Shown here piece after piece: positions 1 to 7,874 of a DNA stretch of 17,710 nucleotides. The translations under genes were made by a program, and so were the position numbers. This stretch comes from an uncultured Granulosicoccus sp. (GTDB lineage Bacteria; Pseudomonadota; Gammaproteobacteria; Granulosicoccales; Granulosicoccaceae), in assembly GCA_938016235.1 (NCBI GenBank), contig CALLPU010000359.1, positions 1 through 17,710 on the forward strand, in the 5' to 3' direction. The stretch's first letter is position 1. Each line of letters starts with the position of its first letter. The notes beneath the pieces were generated by a model. That model did not search any database and was not told the DNA's origin. It saw only the letters and a list, made by a program, of their open reading frames with translations.

Positions 1-222
1 GCTGCAATCTGTGCGCTGCGGTTGCGATACGAGACAGGCCATGCCTTGAGTGCCCGATTGTCGCTGGCCCGTCAGGCGGAGTTGCTTCACCACTATCGAG
101 CGATGCAAGAGCAGCCCTTGCCCGTTACCACTATGTCTGACGGGATTCACGCCAATCACGCACAGGGCATGGCGGCTCTTTATTATTGCCATTCAGAGCA
201 CACGCCATGGGGTTCTCTGTAG
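1..222 (+). CDS. Possible 3' end of an unrecognised protein
   Basis: The frame is open from the first base of the window to a TAG at 220-222, giving 73 residues with no stop, so it may be the C-terminal part of a gene that begins outside the window. I do not recognise the family. The visible part has no membrane segment or cysteine motif. The spacing of an alanine/tyrosine-rich last helix is vaguely like the end of Gfo/Idh oxidoreductases, but this is too weak to use as a call. A chance open frame of this length is possible. About 136 bases without a gene follow before the convergent glycosyltransferase gene ends. Confidence 0.35.
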   Translation, partial: AAICALRLRYETGHALSARLSLARQAELLHHYRAMQEQPLPVTTMSDGIHANHAQGMAALYYCHSEHTPWGSL

Positions 223-358
223 CGGCTATCTCTGCCGTATGCAGTAGACGGTGTTGATGTGTCATTCAACCACGGCGTGAGTCGCTTGCGATCGGCACCG
301 GCTACCTGGTAGGTCAGCTTGTCACAGTACACTAGTCTACCGCTGCGCTATACCGGCT

Positions 359-1258
359 TCACTGCGTTACGCTGATCCAGCGTTCCGGTATCAAGCCTGG
401 CAAACCCCACGCCAGAAACGCATCGGCAGCTGTGAATACGGGCGTAACCACGGTACTGTGAGCGCCCTCTCCCAGCCAGGCACCCCACCAGCTGAAGGTG
501 GAGTTGGCTGTCACGAAATGCTGGCAATGGCTCATGAGCCAAAGGTCAAGATGGGCGGTAGCGTCTGCGTTGTTATGCGAAACGATACGGGTTTCTGCCG
601 CATTCAATGTCAGCAGTTCCATGGCCTTGTCCGGTTGATCAGAGAAGATGAAAAACAGCGGGTTTTCAACGCGCTCACGAATACAGAGCACCGCCGAGTT
701 GTAGTAATCAATCACTTGCTGGCTTTGCGCTGTCTGTGCCGGATCATTGAAAAAGCGTACATGCAATGCCACGGCCGAGCTGCCCAGAATCGCATCGGCG
801 CAGGTCAGGTTTTCGCTGTCCTCGGGCGGATGGGGTGTGCATTCAGTGCAGATCTGGTCGGCGATATCGTCAAACCACTGCTCCGATTGCCAGTAGCCTT
901 CAAACGTGGTTGGGTGGGTGACCCGCATGGCATGGATGTGCGTGTCGAAGCCACCGGGATCGGTTACGTAACGCCGTTGCTCCAGTGGACGCCGGGCATC
1001 CAGCCATTTTCTGACACCCCGACGGATGCTGTGTAATGGATCGCGACGTTCTTCAGCCGTTGCCAGACGACCGGCAATCGGAAAACGGTCCAGCATGTAC
1101 TGGCGTGCATACTTGTTCTTGCCACGGAACCCCGTGATATTGTCCAGCACGAGTTCCGCCTGGTTAGCCTGTGCCAGCCGGCGAGCCATGGCATACATGA
1201 ACAGCTGATTGCCAAGGCCACCGCGAATTCTGGCGATGACGAGCGGGTGCTTACTCAT
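359..1258 (-). CDS. GT11 family glycosyltransferase (alpha-1,2-fucosyltransferase-like)
   Basis: This 299-residue protein fits glycosyltransferase family 11, whose members transfer fucose from GDP-fucose to the 2-position of a galactose in surface glycans. Visible marks are the N-terminal GGLGNQLFMYAMA motif (residues 13-25), the region VALHVRFF (163-170), an FSD motif (205-207) and the C-terminal NSTFSWWGAWL motif (252-262). Length is normal for the family. The nucleotide-sugar motif usually written HxRRxD reads H166-V-R168-F-F-N171, so the second arginine and the aspartate differ. The donor or acceptor may therefore not be the textbook one. There is no Shine-Dalgarno in front of the ATG. 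The start overlaps the stop of the upstream nrtS gene by four bases (ATGA), implying translational coupling. The family call is firm; the exact sugar is not. Confidence 0.85.
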   Translation of the reverse strand: MSKHPLVIARIRGGLGNQLFMYAMARRLAQANQAELVLDNITGFRGKNKYARQYMLDRFPIAGRLATAEERRDPLHSIRRGVRKWLDARRPLEQRRYVTDPGGFDTHIHAMRVTHPTTFEGYWQSEQWFDDIADQICTECTPHPPEDSENLTCADAILGSSAVALHVRFFNDPAQTAQSQQVIDYYNSAVLCIRERVENPLFFIFSDQPDKAMELLTLNAAETRIVSHNNADATAHLDLWLMSHCQHFVTANSTFSWWGAWLGEGAHSTVVTPVFTAADAFLAWGLPGLIPERWISVTQ

Positions 1259-1473
1259 TTCAGGTTACGTGATGCCGCGATTGAGCTGTATACCGACACA
1301 CAGTACGGCACCATATACGTCAGTACTGCCTTGCCCGCGTGAAGCGTATGACCTTGCATGACATCAACTCCCTGGTTTATACAGTTGAGTAACGTGCCAA
1401 CGATGGCTGCGATGATCAATGCTCGCCGTTGTACACCCGGTTTTTTAAGGTCCTGTCTAAAACCATCCAGCAC
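1255..1473 (-). CDS. nrtS: NrtS family small membrane protein (putative nitrate/nitrite transporter)
   Basis: This 72-residue protein resembles the NrtS family, small two-helix membrane proteins some of which are reported to move nitrate/nitrite. Seen directly are a first hydrophobic segment (about residues 18-36) ending in the family-like LLNCINQG, and a second (about 47-66) containing LTYMVPYCVSVY, which is the most characteristic stretch. The start chosen is GTG at 1473. A GGAGG lies 11 bases upstream (minus strand, 1489-1485), slightly far. The stop overlaps the start of the fucosyltransferase-like gene by four bases. No other nitrogen-assimilation gene is visible, so a nitrate role is family inference only. 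Confidence 0.72.
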   Translation of the reverse strand: MLDGFRQDLKKPGVQRRALIIAAIVGTLLNCINQGVDVMQGHTLHAGKAVLTYMVPYCVSVYSSIAASRNLK

Positions 1474-1484
1474 AGTGGTGATGT

Positions 1485-1504
1485 CCTCCGCAGATCGGAT
1501 GCGG
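1485..1504 (-). promoter_or_regulatory. Hairpin touching the nrtS ribosome binding site
   Basis: On the minus strand a perfect 5-bp stem (CCGCA with TGCGG) encloses a 7-base loop, and the GGAGG ribosome binding site of nrtS begins inside the descending arm. Two bases of the Shine-Dalgarno would be paired. This could modulate translation of the nrtS-glycosyltransferase pair, but so short a stem may be chance. Confidence 0.25.
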
Positions 1505-1616
1505 TGTAAAACGATGACGCTACATCGAGACGCGACGATACCATGATCAGGCGTCTGCCCGGCAGGTGCTTCTTGTCAGCCAGATAGGGATAGGACTGAC
1601 TTGGCATATTCTCGTG

Positions 1617-2600
1617 TTACTGACAAGTTGCCTGTGCTTCGTGGAAACCCAGAAGTCCCATTGCAGCCACTTCATCAGTAACCAGATGCGTGGCATAGCC
1701 GCCGAGTAGTACCGCGCGAATGGCTTCAATGCGGTCTTGTCCCGAGGCCACCAGTAACCCTGATGAGCAGGTTCTCAGCTGATTCAGGGTTACACCGATC
1801 ATGCGCGTATCCACCTCGCCTTCTATAGGGGTTCCGTTGGCGTCGATAAAGCGACTGCACAACACACCGACCGCACCTTGTTTTCGATACCAGCTTGCCT
1901 GCCGTTTTGATGCAATACCGGATTGAACGATGTGAGTGTCAGGCTCACAGTGGCCCACAGAGAAGACACACTGATCCAGCTGGCTGAGACGATTGAGCTG
2001 TGAGCGAATGGTGGGTTCTTTTCTGAGGGCGTCGGCTAGCTCAACTGTGGACAGTATGGCCGGTGCATGCAAGGTGTGACATTTAGCGCCCAGCCTTGAG
2101 GCGATGCGAATGGCACAATCTTCAGCCGTGGGCAGTCGTGGTGATTCCATTGAGCCTGTCATCTGGCAGACGGTCAGATTGGCAATGCTGTGACGGGGCG
2201 CTTCATTGGCGAGCTGGTGAATGGTCTCGCCCCACGCAACACCGAGAACGGAACCCGGCAAAACAAAATCAACCAGTGCGGCAGCAGCAATACGAATGGT
2301 TGGGCTGACCGTGGTAGCCGATGGTGTACGCCTTGCCGCGACGGGTAGTAAAGCGTTTTCGGCGATATAGACATCCTGCAGGCCGAAGCGCTCTTTGACA
2401 TCCTTGGACAAGGATGATGCGGTGAACGATGCACCCTGCACACGAATATCCACAATACCGTGATCGCGTGCCAGGCGGAGGTAGTTGACAACGGTTGCGC
2501 GAGACACGCCGATGCGGGCCGCGATTTCGCCCTGAGTCAAGCCTTCCTTGTAGTAAAGAAGGGCAATGTTGGCGAGTTGACTGCTATTCGAATTTGACAC
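1617..2600 (-). CDS. SorC/DeoR-type family sugar-responsive transcriptional regulator
   Basis: This regulator of 327 residues (from the GTG at 2600) has an N-terminal helix-turn-helix (about residues 18-45, containing EGLTQGEIAARIGVSRATV). A long C-terminal sugar-phosphate-binding domain of the SorC family follows (PF04198 type; motifs GVAWGETIHQLA and, near the end, VASGQDRIEAIRAVLLGG). The frame stays open upstream to a TTG at 2738, but those extra 46 residues have no counterpart in the family. With GTG 2600 the protein begins MSNSNSSQLANIALLYYKEG, as SorC proteins do. No Shine-Dalgarno precedes this GTG, so it may be translated from a leaderless or weakly initiated message. It is divergent from the ABC transporter operon and is probably its repressor or activator, relieved by a phosphorylated sugar. 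LsrR and EryD belong to the same family. Confidence 0.88.
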   Translation of the reverse strand: MSNSNSSQLANIALLYYKEGLTQGEIAARIGVSRATVVNYLRLARDHGIVDIRVQGASFTASSLSKDVKERFGLQDVYIAENALLPVAARRTPSATTVSPTIRIAAAALVDFVLPGSVLGVAWGETIHQLANEAPRHSIANLTVCQMTGSMESPRLPTAEDCAIRIASRLGAKCHTLHAPAILSTVELADALRKEPTIRSQLNRLSQLDQCVFSVGHCEPDTHIVQSGIASKRQASWYRKQGAVGVLCSRFIDANGTPIEGEVDTRMIGVTLNQLRTCSSGLLVASGQDRIEAIRAVLLGGYATHLVTDEVAAMGLLGFHEAQATCQ

Positions 2601-2622
2601 TTGCCAATTATTTTGACATAAG
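2594..2622 (+). promoter_or_regulatory. Candidate promoter of the sugar ABC operon, with TTTGACA repeats
   Basis: A perfect -35 box TTGACA (2594-2599) is followed by a 17-base spacer and CATAAG (2617-2622, 4 of 6 matches to TATAAT). Transcription would start near 2629 and leave a leader of about 120 bases. A second TTTGACA (2612-2618) lies 19 bases further on and could be an operator repeat for the SorC protein. The promoter overlaps the start codon of the divergent regulator, so regulator binding here could also control its own gene. Confidence 0.4.
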
Positions 2623-2747
2623 TTGATCAGGCTGGGGCATGGTTTAATCCAGGTAACAGGGATTTTCCCGCAGCTTGCACTGAAAATCCGGCGCTGAATA
2701 CCTTTCACCCTGCGCTGGTGGTGACTCAAAGGAGGCAATGAACCTGT

Positions 2748-3773
2748 ATGACATATAACTCAACAATACAACCCAGATCGGGCCAGAAGCATCGGCCTGC
2801 AAAGCGCCTGATTCGTAGCGCTTGTGTGGCAATGATTTCGGCCGCTGCATTCGTGGTTCCCGTAGTCAACGCGGCAGACCTGACGCTGGAAGGAAAAAAG
2901 ATTGGCGTGGCTGTGGTGGGTACTCAGCATTTCTGGGATCGCGAGGCATTTAATGGCGCACTGGACATGGTCAAGGAGCTCGGCGGTGAGCCGGTACCTG
3001 TTGATGGTGGGCGAGACAATCAGGTACATGCAGATAACCACGACATCCTGTTATCCAATAAAGTGGACGCGGTTATCTCCATACTCGGCGATGGCGCGGT
3101 GGAGCCCAAATTCGAAGCCCTGAAGAATGCCGGTATCCCGGTGTTTACCGTGGATCATCTGTCGCCCCACGGTGTGAACAACACAACTTCCGACAACTAC
3201 TACATGGGCACCACCATTGGCCGGTACATGGCAGATGCCATGGGGGGTAAAGGCAAGGTTGCCGTATTCAACGCGTTCGAAGGAGCGCTTCGAATCTGTG
3301 GTATCCGCACAGGACTCTGGAAGTATGTACTTCAGGACTACCCTGATATCGAAATCATCCAGCCGGAACTGGCCGAAGAGTTTGCCAACGCCCCCGAGGA
3401 TGCCCGCAAGAAAACCCTGGATCTGCTGAACCAGTATCCACCCGGAGAGCTGGACGCCATCCATGTGGGTTGCTGGGATCAGCCGGCCATCGGCATTGTG
3501 CAGGCACTGGAAGAGGCCGGACGCACCGATGTGCTGGTGACGGCGCTGGATGGTGGGCCGGATACGCTGGAAATCATGGCTGAAGAGAACAGCCCGTTTG
3601 TGGCCAACGTTGCGCAACAACCGCGTTTGATCGGACAAACAGCCGCCATGAATGCAGCACGGCACTTTGCTGGTGAATCCTTGCTGCCGCAGACCTTTGT
3701 CGATGTGAAGCCTGTGAACGGGCCTGACGGTGCCAAGGCAGTGTATGAAGAGCTGGGTTACGGCACCTTGTAA
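2748..3773 (+). CDS. Sugar ABC transporter periplasmic substrate-binding protein
   Basis: This 341-residue type I periplasmic binding protein (Peripla_BP_4 / ribose-binding family) captures a sugar or polyol for the importer encoded downstream. It has a long basic N-region (residues 1-24), a hydrophobic core (about 25-40) and a likely signal peptidase I site after VNA42. The mature part opens with the KKIGVAVVG strand, and the later motif VTALDGGPDTLEIM is typical of the hinge region. AGGAGG at 2730-2735 serves as ribosome binding site, but 12 bases from the ATG. A nearer ATG at 2738 gives only a six-codon frame. The gene is first in an operon with an ATPase and two permeases. The ligand is not deducible; gene order matches the galactofuranose system YtfQRT-YjfF, but pentoses, polyols or AI-2 are equally possible. 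Confidence 0.9.
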   Translation: MTYNSTIQPRSGQKHRPAKRLIRSACVAMISAAAFVVPVVNAADLTLEGKKIGVAVVGTQHFWDREAFNGALDMVKELGGEPVPVDGGRDNQVHADNHDILLSNKVDAVISILGDGAVEPKFEALKNAGIPVFTVDHLSPHGVNNTTSDNYYMGTTIGRYMADAMGGKGKVAVFNAFEGALRICGIRTGLWKYVLQDYPDIEIIQPELAEEFANAPEDARKKTLDLLNQYPPGELDAIHVGCWDQPAIGIVQALEEAGRTDVLVTALDGGPDTLEIMAEENSPFVANVAQQPRLIGQTAAMNAARHFAGESLLPQTFVDVKPVNGPDGAKAVYEELGYGTL

Positions 3774-3783
3774 ACGATAGCGT

Positions 3784-5307
3784 ATGAGTATGGAAAGCGA
3801 TGTCCTGCTGGAAATGCAGGGCATCACTAAAACCTTTCCTGGCGTCAAAGCGCTGGATAGTGCAAGTCTTCGAGTCAGTCGCGGTGAGATTCACGGGCTT
3901 GTCGGCGAGAATGGTGCCGGAAAGTCCACCATCATCAAGGTGTTGGCAGGCGTGTACCAGCGCGATTCAGGTTCGGTGCGCATTAACGGTAAGCAGCCCG
4001 AACCACTGACGCCTGCATCGGTGCACGATGCCGGCGTGCGCTTCATCCATCAGGAGCTGCATCTTGTCCCGCATTTCACGGTGGCGGAATCCGTGTTCAT
4101 GGGGCAGGAACTGGCCGGGGCATTCGGGTTAAAGCGGCGGCTCATGCGTGAGCGTGCCGAGACATTCCTGAAAGAGGCGCTGCAGGCCAACATCCCTGGC
4201 AATGCACTGATCAGAGACCTGGGCGTGGCTGAGCGCAAACTGGTGCAGATAGCGCGTGCACTGGTAGATGGGAAAGCCTCTCTTGTGGTGTTTGATGAAC
4301 CCACAGCGCCGCTGGACAGCGGTGAGTCGGAGCAGGTTTTCACCGCAATACGGCAGCTGAAGTCCCGTGGCATCTCCATGATTTACGTGTCGCACTATCT
4401 GGCCGAGATAACGGCGTTGTGCGATTCGGTCACAGTCTTCAGAAATGGATCCACGGTGTCAGTACTGGAACAGGTAGAAGCCAACTCGACTGACACCATT
4501 ATCCAGGCCATGGTTGGTCGCGACATTGACGCGTTGTATCCGGAAAAGTCACATGCTGTGGGAGGGGCATTTTTCAGCGTTGGCGGGCTCACCGACGGGC
4601 AACGCTTGCAGCCACTGGATCTGACGATCAATCGTGGCGAGATCATGGGCGTTGCGGGTCTGATCGGCTCGGGACGTGAAGAATTTATTGACACCTTGTA
4701 TGGGGTACGGGCTGCACACGCTGGATCGATTTCGCTCGCGGGCAACGTGGTCAACATTCGTTCACCTTCAGAAGCGGTGGCAGCAGGTATTGTCCTGGTG
4801 CCTCGCGACCGTCGCCATGATGGTCTGGTGCTGGACATGGCCGTGTCAGACAACATCAACCTGGCAACCCTGGAAGCGGTTTCCGTGGCTGGCCTGGAGC
4901 ATCGGCGCAAGGCGACAGAGCGAGCCGACGATATCGCTGCCACGCTGGATATCCGGCCCCGAAACGTCAACGCGGTTGCGCGCTACTTCAGCGGCGGTAA
5001 TCAACAGAAGGTGGTGCTGGCACGTTGGCTTATCACGCAGTCACGGTTGTTCATCCTGGACGAGCCCACCGTCGGGGTGGATATTGGTGCCAAAGTGGAG
5101 ATCTACCAGCTAGTGGAAAACCTGGTGGCCGAAGGCGCTTCAGTGCTGGTGTCCTCATCAGATCCCGGTGAGTTACTGGGTCTGTGTGATCGAATAGCCG
5201 TGATGTACCGAGGGGCATTGGTGGACGTGCTTGAACACGATGAGCTGTCCATGGATAACCTGATATCGATGACCACGGCTGGCATACCCAGGGCGGCTGA
5301 AGCGTGA
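3784..5307 (+). CDS. Sugar ABC transporter ATP-binding protein (RbsA-like, two NBDs)
   Basis: This 507-residue protein has two tandem nucleotide-binding domains, as in RbsA, XylG and YtfR, and powers sugar import at the inner face of the membrane. The first NBD has Walker A GENGAGKST (41-49), a degenerate signature (LGVAERKLVQIARAL, about 146-160) and Walker B VVFDEPT (168-174). The second has the usual degenerate P-loop (GLIGSGREE), a canonical FSGGNQQK signature and LFILDEPTVGVD. This asymmetry is normal for the family and means one functional ATP site dominates. The start could be ATG 3784 or 3790, both poorly served by a ribosome binding site. The end overlaps the next start by four bases (GTGA). 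Confidence 0.95.
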   Translation: MSMESDVLLEMQGITKTFPGVKALDSASLRVSRGEIHGLVGENGAGKSTIIKVLAGVYQRDSGSVRINGKQPEPLTPASVHDAGVRFIHQELHLVPHFTVAESVFMGQELAGAFGLKRRLMRERAETFLKEALQANIPGNALIRDLGVAERKLVQIARALVDGKASLVVFDEPTAPLDSGESEQVFTAIRQLKSRGISMIYVSHYLAEITALCDSVTVFRNGSTVSVLEQVEANSTDTIIQAMVGRDIDALYPEKSHAVGGAFFSVGGLTDGQRLQPLDLTINRGEIMGVAGLIGSGREEFIDTLYGVRAAHAGSISLAGNVVNIRSPSEAVAAGIVLVPRDRRHDGLVLDMAVSDNINLATLEAVSVAGLEHRRKATERADDIAATLDIRPRNVNAVARYFSGGNQQKVVLARWLITQSRLFILDEPTVGVDIGAKVEIYQLVENLVAEGASVLVSSSDPGELLGLCDRIAVMYRGALVDVLEHDELSMDNLISMTTAGIPRAAEA

Positions 5308-6302
5308 ATCAACACGGGGTATCCATTTCTCGCCCAAGCGGGTTTCTGTCGGCAGCACGTATCATGGCAGTTGCACCGGCTGCAATCTTTTTGCTGTTGT
5401 TGGTCTACCTGGGCGTCACAGCACCCAATCTGCTGGAGCTGTCAACGCTGAGCCTTATCCTGCAACAGAGCATTCCCACTGCAATTGTGTGTATGGGCCT
5501 GGCGAGTGTCGTTATGGCCGGCGGTGATGATGTGGTATCAGGTGGTATTGATCTATCCATTCCGGCAACCGCTGTGCTGGCAGCGGCGATCATTGCAGAC
5601 CAGTTAGTCAATCATGGCAGTGGCCTGGCTGTTGCCTTGATGCTCGGCATGGGTGCAGCGTTACTCATGGGTGTGTTGAATGCCGTGTTGGTGGTGACCA
5701 TTGGCATGACACCGCTGTTGGCCACGCTGGCCAGTTCTGTGGCGGCAGTGGGTATCACCAAGGTGGTCACATCCAGTCGGCGAATCAATGTTGATCATCC
5801 GCTGATTGTCTTTCTACGTGATGCGCAGTTTCACGGAATCTCTGTTGCCGTGCTGTTAACTGCGATGCTGGCGCTGATATTTTATGTTGCGCTACATCGA
5901 ACGCGCTGGGGAATGCACCTGCAGGCTGTGGGTGGCAGTCGCGATGCAGCCGAAGTGTCCGGTATCTCCCCAAAGCGATTAATGGCTCATTCGTTCCTGA
6001 TTGCCGCCGTTGCCGGTGCCCTTGCTTCTGTATTCCTGCTTGCACGAGGATCAGGTTCCACTCCAGGTTCGGAAGAGAATCTGCTGTTGGAAATGGTGCT
6101 AGCCACCTTTCTGGGGGCGGCCTTCTCACCACGCCGCGTTGTAACGCTGTGGGGTGCTGTGTTGGGGGCTGTACTGGTGTCTTTGTTATCGGTCGGATTC
6201 AAGTCCATTGGGGTTGATGTGTTCTGGACTGGATGCATCAAGGGTGCATTGATTTTACTGGTGGTTGCATCAGCAGCCTATTCGAATAAACAAAGACGAT
6301 GA
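5304..6302 (+). CDS. Sugar ABC transporter permease 1 (RbsC family)
   Basis: This 332-residue inner-membrane permease of the BPD_transp_2/RbsC family has about eight to ten hydrophobic segments. It carries the family segment GGIDLSIPATAVLAA, following an unusual GGDDVV, and AEVSGISPKRLMAHSF in the cytoplasmic loop that contacts the ATPase. It starts with GTG overlapping the stop of the ATPase gene, and its stop overlaps the next ATG by four bases, so the four proteins are likely made in a coupled way. It is paired with a second, different permease, suggesting a heterodimeric channel as in LsrCD or YtfT-YjfF. Confidence 0.93.
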   Translation: MNQHGVSISRPSGFLSAARIMAVAPAAIFLLLLVYLGVTAPNLLELSTLSLILQQSIPTAIVCMGLASVVMAGGDDVVSGGIDLSIPATAVLAAAIIADQLVNHGSGLAVALMLGMGAALLMGVLNAVLVVTIGMTPLLATLASSVAAVGITKVVTSSRRINVDHPLIVFLRDAQFHGISVAVLLTAMLALIFYVALHRTRWGMHLQAVGGSRDAAEVSGISPKRLMAHSFLIAAVAGALASVFLLARGSGSTPGSEENLLLEMVLATFLGAAFSPRRVVTLWGAVLGAVLVSLLSVGFKSIGVDVFWTGCIKGALILLVVASAAYSNKQRR

Positions 6303-7276
6303 GTGATTCTGAGTCGGTTAAAGCTCGCATGATCGGACCACACGGGTTGCTTGTTCGCTACGGCTTCGTGATCCTGATTGCTGCTTTCTTTGTCTTCTTT
6401 TCGTTGTATACGTCGAGTTTTCTCAATAGTGAGAACTTGATGAATATCGTTGAAGGGTCTGCCATTCTGCTGATACTGGCGCTGGCCATGACGCTGATTG
6501 TCACCATGGGCGGTATCGATCTGTCTGTGGGTATTGCGTTGGACTTTGGCGCAGCGTTCGCCATTGTGGCCATGAAGGACTATGGGGTTGCCTGGTATTT
6601 CGCCGTGTTGATTGCACTGGTTGGTGGCAGTCTGATTGGGCTCCTTAACGCGTTTTTGGTTGTGAAACTATCTGTCAGTCCTTTCATGGCAACGCTCGGC
6701 ACCTTTTTCATTGGCAGCAGCGTGCAGCGTATTTTCACCAACGGTGGTGGCCCAATTTCATTTCGTCGTGTTGACCAGTCGTATCGTGATCTTGCTGTGG
6801 GTGACGTGTACGGCATTCCCAGTGAAGTGATTATTGCAGCCGTGGTATTGCTGTTGTATTTCATAGTTCTTGAACGTTCGATAATCGGTAAGCGTATGCA
6901 CGCGATCGGCTTACAGCAAAGCGCTGCCGCTATTGCTGGTATCAAGGTAAAGCACTACCTGTTTTTCGGCTTCATCGTTGCGTCGGCTACGTGTGCCATA
7001 GGTGGTGTTATCGGTTCGGCAAATCTTCGTATGTTTACGCCTCTGGCAGGCTATTCGTATTTACTGGATGCCATCGCTGCGGTATTTATCGGTGCTGCCA
7101 TCCACCCGTTGGGTCGACCCAACGTGCCGGGCACACTGATCGGCGTGTTGTTTCTGGGTATGGTTGCCAATGGCCTGAATCTGATGGGGCTGGACTTCAA
7201 TACCAAAGACGCTCTGTCGGGGATCATCCTGGTGCTCACGCTGGCACTGGCTGTCATGCAGAAGCGATTGCGTTAG
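6299..7276 (+). CDS. Sugar ABC transporter permease 2 (RbsC family)
   Basis: This second RbsC-type permease (325 residues, multi-spanning) carries the clearest family motifs: GGIDLSVGIALDFGAA in the first third, LGTFFIGSSVQRIFTNGGGP in the middle, and IAAVFIGAAIHPLGRPNVPG near the C-terminus. It starts at an ATG overlapping the stop of the first permease (ATGA). The two permeases are clearly different in sequence, not a recent duplication. It is the last gene of the transporter operon. The 127 bases after it show no strong terminator (only a 4-bp stem at 7291-7302) and lead into the GFA-family gene. Confidence 0.93.
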   Translation: MSDSESVKARMIGPHGLLVRYGFVILIAAFFVFFSLYTSSFLNSENLMNIVEGSAILLILALAMTLIVTMGGIDLSVGIALDFGAAFAIVAMKDYGVAWYFAVLIALVGGSLIGLLNAFLVVKLSVSPFMATLGTFFIGSSVQRIFTNGGGPISFRRVDQSYRDLAVGDVYGIPSEVIIAAVVLLLYFIVLERSIIGKRMHAIGLQQSAAAIAGIKVKHYLFFGFIVASATCAIGGVIGSANLRMFTPLAGYSYLLDAIAAVFIGAAIHPLGRPNVPGTLIGVLFLGMVANGLNLMGLDFNTKDALSGIILVLTLALAVMQKRLR

Positions 7277-7403
7277 GCTGAAAGTGCCGTTGGCCCAAGC
7301 CATTCATCGCCTTGTAATGGATGTGTTCTGGCAAGGGGTATTCCGCTATGCTATCGGCAGAACGATGTAGAGTTGTTGCCCCCTCACGATCAGGAGCAAG
7401 GAG

Positions 7404-7874
7404 ATGAATTCACCGTTAGCCGTGGTCTGTCATTGTCCTTGCGGGAATGTCTCGTTCGACATTACAGCGCCGCCCGTGTTCAGGGCTTTTTGTCATTGCA
7501 CGCTGTGTCAGCGGTTTAACGCTGCCGCCTACGCTGATGTTGTCGTCTTTCGAGCCAGTAGTGTTACGTTGGGGGATGAGAGTGGCATTGATTTCAAGGT
7601 CTACAAGCAGCCTCCCGTGGTTTACAGAGGATCCTGCCGCCAATGTAGCAAGCCGGCGGTTGAGAAAATTGCCGTTCCGATGATGCCCAGATTGATTGTT
7701 GTTCCCGCCGAGAATATTACGGAGCCTGCGTTGTTGCCTGAATCGGCCTGTCATATCTTTTATGACCGCCGAGTGGCTGATGTTGACGATGGCATCCGGA
7801 AATACAAAGGCTTTGTGCCCAGTCAATTTGCCTTCGGGTCCCGCCTGGTTAAGGGGCTTGTGTTCGGATCATGA
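7404..7874 (+). CDS. GFA/CENP-V family zinc-binding protein
   Basis: This 156-residue protein of the GFA family (PF04828) is named after an enzyme proposed to help formaldehyde react with glutathione; most members have no proven role. The zinc-binding cysteines are visible: CPCG near residues 11-14, CHCTLCQRF near 31-39 and SCRQCSKPA around 72-80. Length is normal. A good ribosome binding site (AGGAG, 7392-7396) lies seven bases before the ATG. Its stop codon overlaps the end of the convergent flavoprotein gene by six bases. Because that flavoprotein is related to N-demethylases that release formaldehyde, a functional link is tempting but unproven. Confidence 0.85.
   Translation: MNSPLAVVCHCPCGNVSFDITAPPVFRAFCHCTLCQRFNAAAYADVVVFRASSVTLGDESGIDFKVYKQPPVVYRGSCRQCSKPAVEKIAVPMMPRLIVVPAENITEPALLPESACHIFYDRRVADVDDGIRKYKGFVPSQFAFGSRLVKGLVFGS

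Noticed and set aside
458..1036. 192-codon plus-strand open frame across the glycosyltransferase gene
   Set aside because: It is antisense to a gene with clear GT11 motifs, and its translation shows no recognisable domain.
2601..2738. N-terminal extension of the SorC regulator from TTG 2738
   Set aside because: The extra 46 residues resemble no part of the family and would run through the transporter promoter and ribosome binding site; GTG 2600 gives the normal N-terminus.
3051..3848. 265-codon minus-strand open frame opposite the sugar-binding protein
   Set aside because: Antisense to a well-supported periplasmic binding protein; its His/Cys-rich composition is typical of a shadow frame.
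7291..7302. Stem TGGC/GCCA as terminator of the sugar transporter operon
   Set aside because: A four-pair stem without a T-tract is expected by chance.
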